Shown: positions 1 through 5,076 of the stretch, one piece after another | Numbering within the stretch: position 1 is the first letter of the stretch | Layout: each line of letters starts with the position of its first letter | Assembly: GCA_964401385.1 (NCBI GenBank) | Contig: CAYNYF010000128.1 | Location: forward strand, 1 to 6,369 | Direction: 5' to 3' | From: CAYNYF01 sp964401385 | Lineage (GTDB): Bacteria > Planctomycetota > Phycisphaerae > SM23-33 | Length of the DNA: 6,369 nt | Translations under genes and position numbers: made by a program | The notes under the pieces: model-generated | Database searches by the model: none | Seen by the model: only the letters and a program-made list of their open reading frames with translations | What the model was told of the DNA's origin: nothing

Positions 1-157
1 TCAGCGTCCGCGCCCGTTCCTTGACCTTGCCCAGGGTCGGCAGCAGCATGCTGATCAGCAGGGCGATGATGGAGATCACCACCAGCAGCTCAACCAGTGT
101 GAAGGCCGAGGCCCTCGCATGCTTGGCGCGTCTGAGAAGAGATTCGTCTGCTCGCAT
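1..157 (-). CDS. Type IV pilin/type II secretion pseudopilin-like protein, N-terminal part only
   Basis: The reverse strand encodes 52 residues from an ATG at 157-155 and is still open at the left edge. It begins with a short basic leader (MRADESLLRRAKHARASA) and then the class III prepilin signature FTLVELLVVISIIALL, followed by ISMLLPTLGKVKERA. In this family a prepilin peptidase cuts just before the Phe and N-methylates it. The conserved Glu at +5 is present. The -1 residue is Ala rather than the classical Gly, which as I recall is common in Planctomycetota. The hydrophobic helix anchors the protein in the inner membrane and packs the pilus or pseudopilus core. Planctomycetes carry many such proteins, often of the DUF1559 (H-X9-DG) type, but the body that would decide this lies outside the window. 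The start is supported by a purine-rich AAGGGAG 8 bases upstream and by a well-placed promoter. Family assignment is confident; specific role is unknown. Confidence 0.9.
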   Translation of the reverse strand, partial: MRADESLLRRAKHARASAFTLVELLVVISIIALLISMLLPTLGKVKERARTL

Positions 158-196
158 GGCCCACGCTCCCTTCGCTCGATTTACCCACCACTTTAT

Positions 197-224
197 ATCA
201 TATCCCCGGCCATCGTTTTGTCAA
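197..224 (-). promoter_or_regulatory. Sigma70-type promoter of the prepilin-like gene
   Basis: Read on the minus strand, a perfect -35 hexamer TTGACA (224-219) is followed after 16 bases by TATGAT (202-197), which matches the -10 consensus at five of six positions. Transcription would begin near 190, giving a leader of about 33 bases before the ATG at 157. The site lies in a locally AT-rich patch of otherwise GC-rich DNA. It is the best promoter match in the window and suggests that the pilin-like gene is the first gene of its transcript. Confidence 0.7.
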
Positions 225-332
225 AGAAGGTTTTCGGGGATTTCAGGGCTGAGGCCGTCGAGGATCGGTTGTGGCGGCGGACGGCTCAGGAGCCGGCGGG
301 GCGCGACTGGCGGGCGGGCCCTTGGCTCGGGT

Positions 333-584
333 TCATTCGGCGACGACGACCTGATCCAGCCACCACTGAACTTCCTTGCTGGAAAAATGCAGATAGTAGG
401 TCTCCTCGCCGACCTGCACGCTGTAGTGCAATGAGTAGTTGTCACCCTGGCGGTCGACCCATTGGCCATTGATGGCGGTGACCTTGTGGCTGCGGCCGGC
501 CCAGCGGAACCGGACCGGCTCCACACTGCCGCCGGAAAAGGCTGCCAAGACCTGGACCGGCTCTTCTATTCTCTCGATTCGCAT
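333..584 (-). CDS. Conserved hypothetical protein, 83 residues, predicted small all-beta domain
   Basis: The gene runs from an ATG at 584-582 to a TGA at 335-333. No in-frame ATG, GTG or TTG lies between that start and the upstream TAA (635-633), so the start is fixed, although no good Shine-Dalgarno sequence is in place. There is no signal peptide or membrane segment. Features seen are EEPVQVLAAF near the N-terminus, FRWAGR at about 26-31, NGQWVDRQGD at about 39-48, and the C-terminal YYLHFSSKEVQWWLDQ at about 63-78. The alternating polar/hydrophobic pattern with many aromatic residues suggests a beta sheet. The F-x-W-x-GR plus W-V pattern recalls a small family of unknown function (DUF6504-like) as I remember it, but I cannot verify this and assign no function. 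It lies between the pilin-like gene on the same strand and the divergent glycosyltransferase. The ordered protein-like composition and a candidate promoter favour a real gene. Confidence 0.75.
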   Translation of the reverse strand: MRIERIEEPVQVLAAFSGGSVEPVRFRWAGRSHKVTAINGQWVDRQGDNYSLHYSVQVGEETYYLHFSSKEVQWWLDQVVVAE

Positions 585-630
585 GCCCGGCTGGGTCCAA
601 AGCCCCTCATCAAATCTTTCCCGAAACGGG

Positions 631-660
631 CCTTATGAAGCAATACCGTCACGCATAAGG
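631..660. repeat. Inverted repeat CCTTATG-N16-CATAAGG in the leader of the 83-residue gene
   Basis: CCTTATG (631-637) and CATAAGG (654-660) are exact reverse complements separated by 16 bases. The repeat lies between the proposed promoter (693-721, minus strand) and the ATG at 584, so the transcript would carry it about 50 bases before the start codon. It could be a leader hairpin or a dimeric regulator site. A seven-base repeat in a short interval may also be chance. Confidence 0.4.
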
Positions 661-692
661 TCTGCGCGGCTGCCTAACAGGCTCCTAACGTA

Positions 693-721
693 AGTATATG
701 GCTACCGCCGCGGGCGATCAA
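693..721 (-). promoter_or_regulatory. Candidate promoter of the 83-residue hypothetical gene
   Basis: On the minus strand, TTGATC (721-716) and TATACT (698-693) are separated by 17 bases, matching the -35 box at four positions and the -10 box at five. The start of transcription would be near 686, giving a leader of roughly 100 bases that includes the inverted repeat at 631-660. The spacing is ideal, but the -35 match is only moderate. Confidence 0.45.
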
Positions 722-792
722 GGCCGTAACGGCACTTTTTGCGGGATAACTTTTGCCTGGCCGGCGATGCCGTCGGATCGGATGCGCTCCAA

Positions 793-823
793 CCGCGGCC
801 TTGCCCGTGGCGGCCGCGGCCTT
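793..823. repeat. 10-bp direct repeat, 21-bp pitch, inside the glycosyltransferase promoter
   Basis: CCGCGGCCTT occurs at 793-802 and again at 814-823. Start-to-start distance is 21 bp, two helical turns, so both copies face the same side of the DNA. The first copy ends in the proposed -35 box and the second in the proposed -10 box. Each contains the 6-bp palindrome CCGCGG, and the second lies within the longer palindrome GGCCGCGGCC (812-821). The geometry fits a pair of regulator half-sites, but GC-rich sequence makes such repeats easier to get by chance. Confidence 0.45.
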
Positions 824-828
824 ACAAT
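801..828 (+). promoter_or_regulatory. Candidate promoter of the GT-C glycosyltransferase gene
   Basis: TTGCCC (801-806) and TACAAT (823-828) are separated by 16 bases. The -10 box matches consensus at five of six positions and the -35 at four. Transcription would start about 835, leaving a very short leader of about 13 bases before the GTG at 848. The same TACAATG form recurs before hsp20. Confidence 0.45.
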
Positions 829-847
829 GTCGGGCGGCGTCAGTTAA

Positions 848-2737
848 GTGAAGTCCGCGAGAGCCAAGACGATCGCAAAGCTTCCAGAGCAACCCGGCCG
901 GGCGGGAAAGCCCGGGGCAACCCTGTTGGAGCCCCCGGTTGGCTTGTGGATCAGAGTCTCGCGGGGCGCGCTGCTGGTGGCGCTGGTGGCCCTTGCCCAG
1001 TCGCTTTGGCGGGCGTGCCTGCTTCCGGCACTGGGCACGGACGGGCTGATCTATCACCTGACCATTCCGGCCATGTGGATTCAGCGCGGTCTCTTGAGCC
1101 AGGTCGACCTTCCCTTTCACGATTCGGCCGCGGAGCACTCGCCCATGCTGACGCAGTTGATTTCGTATCTGCTGATGCGCCTGACCGGCGACGACGGCCT
1201 GTGCCGGCTGGTTCAGCCGATCTTCCTGGTGGCGACGTTCCGGCTGTTCTTCCTCAGCGCCCGGCTGCTGGGCCTGCGGCGGGAGACGGCGCTGCTGTGG
1301 ACTTCGGTGCTGGTGCTTTTTCCCCCGTTTTTCACCGGCGCGCTGATGCCGAACAACGACCTGGCGCTGACGTGCGGGTGCGCGCTGTTCCTGTACGGTC
1401 TGCTGCGGACTTACCCGGCGAAGGGCGCGCCGGTGGCGCTGGCGGCCGGGGGGATTGCCCTCATGCTGGCCACCAAGGTCGTCGGCGTCGTGTACGCGGC
1501 GGCGGCGGTGGTGGTGCTGCTGCCGGCCGCTTGGTCGCGCTTCCGTCAGGCCGGGCAGGCGTCGCGGGGCAAGCTGCTGGCCGAGGCCGCGGGCGCGGTT
1601 GCGATCGTCTTGGCCGGGAGTTGCTTCTACTTGCGGAACTGGTTTGTCTACGGCAACCCGCTGTACCCGGCCGAGATCGCCGTCGGCGGGGTGAGGCTCT
1701 TCGCCGGCCTTTACGGCCCGTCCGTGCTGATCGACCACGGCTGGTCGCTGTCGGCACTGGGCAAGGTGCTCTTTCACGAGAGCGGCCCGGGCGTGGCGTT
1801 CGCCTTCAGGTTGCCTTTCAGCGGGCTGCTCTGGGGGGGCTTCCTGGCGTCGGCGACGTTGCTGCTGGTGCGGTTCCGGAGCCGGGCGAGCTGGCCGGTG
1901 CTGGGGGCCACGCTCGTCTTCCCGCTGCTGTCGATCGCGCTGTACTTCGCGGTGACGCCGTTCTGGCGGCAGCATCGGCTGCTGTTTCCGGCGTATTACG
2001 CCTTGTGGCTGGCGGCGGCCAGCGGGCTGGCGCTGGTCGGGGCCCTGGGGCGGCGGCTGCCGGCGGTGGTGCTGAACTGTCTGCTGGTGGGGTCCCTCTT
2101 CGTGCAGCTTTACATGATGGGTTTCTGGGATCACGGCGCGTCCTGGGCGCTGGCGATTGCGGCGGGCCTGGCCGGGTGCATTCGCTGGCCGCGGCAGGCG
2201 TTTCGACGGGTGCTTGCCCCGGTGGCGGGGCTGGCGCTGGTGTTGGCGGCGGCCACGGGCTGGTGGTGGTATCCGGCCTACCGCGCCCGCCGGCAACCGG
2301 TTCGCCAGCGTGTCTACGCCCGGTATTACGGCCCCCAGGGCGAGGCCTGGAACGTGGTCGAGCGGCTCAGCCGAGCCGGCCGGCCGCTGACCGTCGCCTA
2401 CGCCGGCACGCCGCTGACGTTTCCGCTGTTCGGTTCGCGGCTGGAAAACCGCGTCGTCTACGTGCCCGTCAGCGGCGACGACAGGCCGACGCCGGTCTCG
2501 CTCCGGCGCGGCGATTCGATCTATCTCCGACTGGCGCGGCAACGCCGGGCGAGCACCGACGAGAAGTTCTGGCTGGACGGGCTTCGTCGGCGGCGCGTGG
2601 ACCTGATCTGCCTGGTGAACGACCCGACCCGCGGCGGCGCCGAGCCGGAGCTGGGCATGATCATCCGCCATCCCGATATGTTCGAGCCGGTCTTCAGCCA
2701 AGAGGGGGTGCATCTTTTCCGGGTTCTCGGCCGATAA
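848..2737 (+). CDS. Polytopic GT-C-type glycosyltransferase (ArnT/PMT-like), 629 residues
   Basis: This is a large integral membrane protein with roughly eleven hydrophobic segments between about residues 33 and 474, then a soluble C-terminal domain of about 155 residues. The layout and motifs fit GT-C enzymes (the GT39/ArnT-like superfamily), which transfer a sugar from a polyprenyl-phosphate donor on the outer face of the cytoplasmic membrane. Visible marks are GTDGLIYHLTIPAMW after the first helix (about 63-77), with the acidic D65 where the catalytic loop Asp is expected; NNDLALT (169-175); TKVVGVVY (209-216); the YLRNWFVYGNPLYP motif (261-274) that I associate with bacterial members; and HRLLFPAYYALW (376-387). 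The acceptor is unknown: lipid, glycan or protein are all possible. An in-frame TAA at 845-847 bounds the frame, and the next in-frame ATG is at residue 76, so GTG 848 is the best start despite a poor Shine-Dalgarno. The gene stands alone rather than in an obvious glycan cluster. Confidence 0.85.
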   Translation: MKSARAKTIAKLPEQPGRAGKPGATLLEPPVGLWIRVSRGALLVALVALAQSLWRACLLPALGTDGLIYHLTIPAMWIQRGLLSQVDLPFHDSAAEHSPMLTQLISYLLMRLTGDDGLCRLVQPIFLVATFRLFFLSARLLGLRRETALLWTSVLVLFPPFFTGALMPNNDLALTCGCALFLYGLLRTYPAKGAPVALAAGGIALMLATKVVGVVYAAAAVVVLLPAAWSRFRQAGQASRGKLLAEAAGAVAIVLAGSCFYLRNWFVYGNPLYPAEIAVGGVRLFAGLYGPSVLIDHGWSLSALGKVLFHESGPGVAFAFRLPFSGLLWGGFLASATLLLVRFRSRASWPVLGATLVFPLLSIALYFAVTPFWRQHRLLFPAYYALWLAAASGLALVGALGRRLPAVVLNCLLVGSLFVQLYMMGFWDHGASWALAIAAGLAGCIRWPRQAFRRVLAPVAGLALVLAAATGWWWYPAYRARRQPVRQRVYARYYGPQGEAWNVVERLSRAGRPLTVAYAGTPLTFPLFGSRLENRVVYVPVSGDDRPTPVSLRRGDSIYLRLARQRRASTDEKFWLDGLRRRRVDLICLVNDPTRGGAEPELGMIIRHPDMFEPVFSQEGVHLFRVLGR

Positions 2738-2772
2738 GATCGAGCGCCGCAGAAGGCAGGGCCGCGCTGGTG

Positions 2773-2778
2773 TATAAT
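2773..2778 (+). promoter_or_regulatory. Candidate -10 box upstream of the htrA-like gene
   Basis: A perfect TATAAT lies in the 171-base gap between the glycosyltransferase stop and the favoured htrA start. Transcription would begin near 2785, about 120 bases before GTG 2909. I see no convincing -35 box at the normal distance, so either an activator or an alternative sigma factor is needed, or the match is incidental. No terminator is evident after the glycosyltransferase gene, so read-through is also possible. Confidence 0.35.
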
Positions 2779-2893
2779 GAACCGGCAGAGGCAATTGAGC
2801 GTATAGGGAAGACGTGGAGCCCGGTGGGGACGGGAAGTGTCAGGGACTCCCAGGGATGATCCGTCCGAGGAATCGCGCCGAAAGGCAAGCGAG

Positions 2894-2898
2894 AGGAG
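2894..2898 (+). promoter_or_regulatory. Ribosome binding site favouring the internal GTG start of htrA
   Basis: AGGAG is placed 10 bases before GTG 2909. The alternative upstream GTG at 2837 has only a GGGGA-type sequence nearby. Of the 24 codons between the two starts only 15 end in G or C, lower than the body of the gene, which also favours 2909. Confidence 0.55.
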
Positions 2899-2908
2899 AT
2901 CGGCAGCC

Positions 2909-4450
2909 GTGAAGCGAGCGAACGTAATTATGCCGATGGTGTTGGTGCTGGTGCTGGCGGTCGCGATCGCGACCACGGGGCCGTTGCTGGTGGAGCGGAT
3001 TGCATACGCGGCCGCGAGAGGCGTCAACACGGCCGACCGGGAAGAGCTGGTCAAGCTCAGCCAGCGGGAGCAGCTCAGCAGGCTGTTCCGGCTGGTTGCC
3101 AAGACGATCAAGCCCGCCGTCGTGGAGGTCTGGTCAAAGACCAAGGTCCGCGTCCGGATGCCGCAGATGGACCCGTACGAATTCTTGCGGCCGTTCCGGG
3201 GCGAGGAGCCCTTCCCGGGCTGGCGGATGCCCGCCCCCAGGCGCTTGCCCGAGCCGCGGCCGCAGCCGCGGTCCTTCTGGCGGCAGGGGCTCGGCAGCGG
3301 CGTCATCGTCGATGCCGAGAAAGGCTATATCCTGACCAACAATCACGTGGTCGCGGACCCCGACAAGCTGAAGGTTCTCACCCATGACCGGCGCGAGTTC
3401 GAGGTCGAATGGGTTCGCAGAGACCCGGACTCCGATCTGGCGGTGGTGAAGGTCAAGAATCCCAAGGGCCTGATCGCCGCGCCGTTGGGCGACAGCGACG
3501 CCGCCGAGGTCGGCGATTGGGTCTTGGCCGTCGGCGCCCCCGAGAGGCTGCCGCAGACCGTCACCGCCGGCATCATCTCCGCCAAGGACCGGGCCAGCCA
3601 CCAGCGGACCTACGGGGCCATGATCCAGACCGACGCCGCCATCAATCGCGGCAACAGCGGCGGCCCGCTGGTGAACATGCGCGGCGAGGTCATCGGCATC
3701 AACACCTACATTGTCTCCCGCATCGGCCAGAACGAGGGCATCGGCATGGCCATCCCCTCCAACCTGGCCAAGAACGTGATGCAGCAACTGATCGACAAGG
3801 GCGAGGTCGTCCGCGGATGGCTGGGGGTGTCCATCAAGGACGTGGACGAAGACCTGGTCGAGCACTTCAAGCTGCCCAATGCCGGCGGCGCTCTGGTGAT
3901 GAGGGTCCTGGAGGGGACCCCGGCCGCCAAGGCCGGCATTAAGGAGGAGGACTTCATCGTGGCCGTGGACAACGAGCCGATCAAGAGCGCGACGGAGCTG
4001 AGGGAAAGGGTGGCGAAGTTCCGCCCCGACCAGGAGGTGAAGGTCACCGTTTACCGCGCCGGCGAGAAGAAGACGGTCACGGTCAAGCTCGGCACCCGGC
4101 CGGCGGACGTGGGCGAGCGGCCCGAGCGCGAGGAAGGCCGCTCCCGGCCGCAGCGCTACGGGCTGGAGGTCCAGACCCTCACCAAGGAGCTGGCCGAGCG
4201 CTACGGCTATGACGAGAAGACCAAGGGGGTGGTCATTACCGAGGTCGAGGGCGACAGCAACGCGGCCGAGAATGGCCTGCGGGCGGGAATGGTCATCGAC
4301 AAGGCCGCCCCGAAGGGGTCGGACCTGAAGCCGGTGGCCACCGCCGAAGAGTTCGCCTCGGCCGTGGCCGCCGCCGCAGGCAAGAAGATCGTCGTCCGCG
4401 TCGTCCTGCCCAACGACACGCGGAACTACGTCACGATATCGCCGAAGTAA
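2909..4450 (+). CDS. HtrA/DegP-family serine protease with two PDZ domains
   Basis: From GTG 2909 the protein has 513 residues. A basic start (VKRAN) and a hydrophobic stretch at about 7-28 form a signal peptide or membrane anchor, so it acts outside the cytoplasmic membrane, degrading or refolding misfolded envelope proteins. A helical segment follows (TADREELVKLSQREQL), then a Pro/Arg-rich insert at about 84-126. The trypsin-like domain holds the full triad: His146 in TNNHVV, Asp176 in DSDLAVVKV and Ser250 in GNSGGPLVN. PDZ1 begins at RGWLGVSIKDV (about 302) and PDZ2 at YGLEVQTLTKELAERYG (about 417), ending at the C-terminus. This domain order is that of DegP/DegQ-type HtrAs. One oddity is GAPERL (209-214) where most members have a GNPFGL-like sequence. 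An upstream GTG at 2837 would add 24 hydrophilic residues; Shine-Dalgarno and codon use favour 2909. A strong terminator follows, and the hsp20-lon pair lies downstream. Family is certain; substrates are not. Confidence 0.95.
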   Translation: MKRANVIMPMVLVLVLAVAIATTGPLLVERIAYAAARGVNTADREELVKLSQREQLSRLFRLVAKTIKPAVVEVWSKTKVRVRMPQMDPYEFLRPFRGEEPFPGWRMPAPRRLPEPRPQPRSFWRQGLGSGVIVDAEKGYILTNNHVVADPDKLKVLTHDRREFEVEWVRRDPDSDLAVVKVKNPKGLIAAPLGDSDAAEVGDWVLAVGAPERLPQTVTAGIISAKDRASHQRTYGAMIQTDAAINRGNSGGPLVNMRGEVIGINTYIVSRIGQNEGIGMAIPSNLAKNVMQQLIDKGEVVRGWLGVSIKDVDEDLVEHFKLPNAGGALVMRVLEGTPAAKAGIKEEDFIVAVDNEPIKSATELRERVAKFRPDQEVKVTVYRAGEKKTVTVKLGTRPADVGERPEREEGRSRPQRYGLEVQTLTKELAERYGYDEKTKGVVITEVEGDSNAAENGLRAGMVIDKAAPKGSDLKPVATAEEFASAVAAAAGKKIVVRVVLPNDTRNYVTISPK

Positions 4451-4508
4451 CCTTCTCTGGCCGGCGGGATCGGCCGGAGCGGGGCCGTGCGATCGGCACC
4501 CCGGCTAT

Positions 4509-4551
4509 AGCGCCGCGGCGGCCCGATGGGGCCGCCGCGGCGCTTTCTTTT
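4509..4551 (+). terminator. Intrinsic terminator after the htrA-like gene
   Basis: A perfect 16-bp stem (4509-4524 paired with 4529-4544) closes a four-base GATG loop. All but the outermost A-T pair are G-C pairs. The 3' arm runs into TTTCTTTT (4544-4551), the U-rich tract needed for Rho-independent release. It lies 58 bases beyond the htrA stop codon and ends only about a dozen bases before the hsp20 promoter, so it insulates the hsp20-lon unit from htrA transcription. Confidence 0.9.
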
Positions 4552-4562
4552 CGCGGGCGAAC

Positions 4563-4571
4563 TGCTACAAT
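4563..4571 (+). promoter_or_regulatory. Extended -10 promoter of hsp20-lon
   Basis: TGCTACAAT combines the TGn extension with a -10 hexamer matching TATAAT at five of six positions. Only a poor -35 candidate (TTTCTT, inside the terminator's T-tract) is present, which is tolerated by extended -10 promoters. Transcription would begin near 4578, giving a leader of about 55 bases before ATG 4633. The ATG at 4570 overlaps this box, which argues against using it as the protein start. No CIRCE-type element is seen. Confidence 0.5.
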
Positions 4572-4573
4572 GG

Positions 4574-4592
4574 AAACCAACGCTTATGGTTT
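4574..4592. repeat. Inverted repeat AAACCA-N7-TGGTTT at the predicted hsp20 transcription start
   Basis: AAACCA (4574-4579) and TGGTTT (4587-4592) are exact reverse complements separated by seven bases. The repeat straddles the predicted +1 position, directly downstream of the -10 box, which is the classical place for a repressor operator. Because the left arm would be only partly transcribed, a DNA-level role is more likely than an RNA hairpin. Six-base arms are short enough for chance. Confidence 0.4.
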
Positions 4593-4616
4593 GCTTGCGG
4601 AGAGAGGCATATTTAG

Positions 4617-4622
4617 AAGGGG
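4617..4622 (+). promoter_or_regulatory. Ribosome binding site that decides the hsp20 start
   Basis: AAGGGG lies 10 bases before ATG 4633. The in-frame ATG at 4570 has no Shine-Dalgarno and sits inside the -10 box, so 4633 is chosen. The RBS can also pair with the first codons of the gene (4620-4624 with 4639-4643), enclosing the start codon in a 14-base loop. Confidence 0.6.
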
Positions 4623-4632
4623 ACATGAGGCT

Positions 4633-5070
4633 ATGAAGGTCCCGCTGGTCACGGCCGATGAGGGGTTTTCCTCCCTGGCCAAACATATGAGTCGTTGGAT
4701 GGAGCAGGTCCTCGGCTCGGACTATGCCCGATTTCACCGCGACCAGGCGTGGCGCCCGGCCATCGACCTATACGAGGACGACGGTTCCTACTACCTGGTG
4801 GCGGACTTGGCGGGAGTGAATGCCGAAAAGATCGACCTGCACGTGGAAAAGGGGAAGCTGCTGTTTCGCGGCGAGCGGCAGTCGCCGTGGCCCTCCGGCC
4901 AGGCCGACTGTCCCGCCCCGGCCCCCGGCTCGCTGCGGCTGCACCTGATGGAGATCAACCAAGGCCCGTTCGTGCGGGCCATTCAACTGCCCGCCTCCGT
5001 TGACGGCGACGGGATCTGCGCCTGGTACAAAAACGGGTTCCTGTGGGTAAAGATGCCGAAGAAGGGCTGA
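4633..5070 (+). CDS. Small heat shock protein, Hsp20/alpha-crystallin family
   Basis: The 145-residue product is an ATP-independent cytoplasmic holdase that binds unfolding proteins. A short N-terminal arm (about 1-38) leads into the alpha-crystallin domain: WRPAIDLYEDDGSYYLVADLAG (about 40-61, first part), then the G-VNAEKIDLHVEKGKLLFRGER stretch (about 61-82), a Pro-rich loop at about 83-100, FVRAIQLPASVDGDG (113-127) and the closing NGFLWVKMPK (134-143). This matches the family order, including the N-G-hydrophobic-L motif. The protein ends right after this strand with KKG, so the usual C-terminal extension and its IXI motif, which bridges dimers into large oligomers, are absent. The start is set by AAGGGG ten bases upstream. 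The stop lies 6 bases before lon, and lon's Shine-Dalgarno lies within this gene, so the two are probably co-transcribed and perhaps translationally coupled. Holding of clients for Lon is a reasonable inference. Confidence 0.88.
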   Translation: MKVPLVTADEGFSSLAKHMSRWMEQVLGSDYARFHRDQAWRPAIDLYEDDGSYYLVADLAGVNAEKIDLHVEKGKLLFRGERQSPWPSGQADCPAPAPGSLRLHLMEINQGPFVRAIQLPASVDGDGICAWYKNGFLWVKMPKKG

Positions 5071-5076
5071 TCGGAC

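Noticed and set aside
158..332. A possible terminator for the 83-residue gene in the GC-rich stretch before the prepilin promoter.
   Set aside because: Only an interrupted GAGCC/GGCTC pairing is seen, with no following T-tract on the minus strand.
721..740. GCCG-TAA-CGGC followed by a T run, as a mini-terminator.
   Set aside because: A four-base stem is too short to terminate, and it lies in a divergent promoter region where no upstream plus-strand gene needs ending.
674..2794. A 706-codon open frame on the minus strand opposite the glycosyltransferase gene.
   Set aside because: Its translation is rich in Arg, Gln, Pro, His and Gly with no fold-like pattern. It mirrors the high-GC third positions of the real plus-strand gene, which has membrane helices and family motifs.
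739..2859. A second 706-codon open frame on the plus strand, out of frame with the glycosyltransferase.
   Set aside because: It is Gly/Ala/Arg-rich low-complexity sequence without motifs. The equal length to the antisense frame is coincidence arising from GC-rich DNA with few stops.
2837..2908. Translation of htrA from the upstream GTG at 2837.
   Set aside because: It would place 24 hydrophilic residues before the signal anchor, with a weaker ribosome binding site and less biased codons. It cannot be excluded, so it is recorded as an alternative.
3134..3865. A 243-codon open frame antisense to the htrA protease domain.
   Set aside because: It is a composition artefact opposite a gene with an intact catalytic triad and conserved domains.
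4591..4595. TTGCT in the hsp20 leader, resembling the conserved anti-Shine-Dalgarno of ROSE thermometers.
   Set aside because: The downstream ribosome binding site is AAGGGG, which does not give the usual ROSE pairing, and no multi-stem ROSE layout is apparent.
4570..4632. An N-terminal extension of 21 residues on Hsp20 from ATG 4570.
   Set aside because: There is no Shine-Dalgarno, the ATG lies in the -10 box, and a good ribosome binding site precedes ATG 4633.
4625..4636. A three-codon upstream frame (ATG AGG CTA TGA) whose stop overlaps the hsp20 start.
   Set aside because: The Shine-Dalgarno is only two bases from this ATG, too close for efficient initiation. The arrangement is probably chance.
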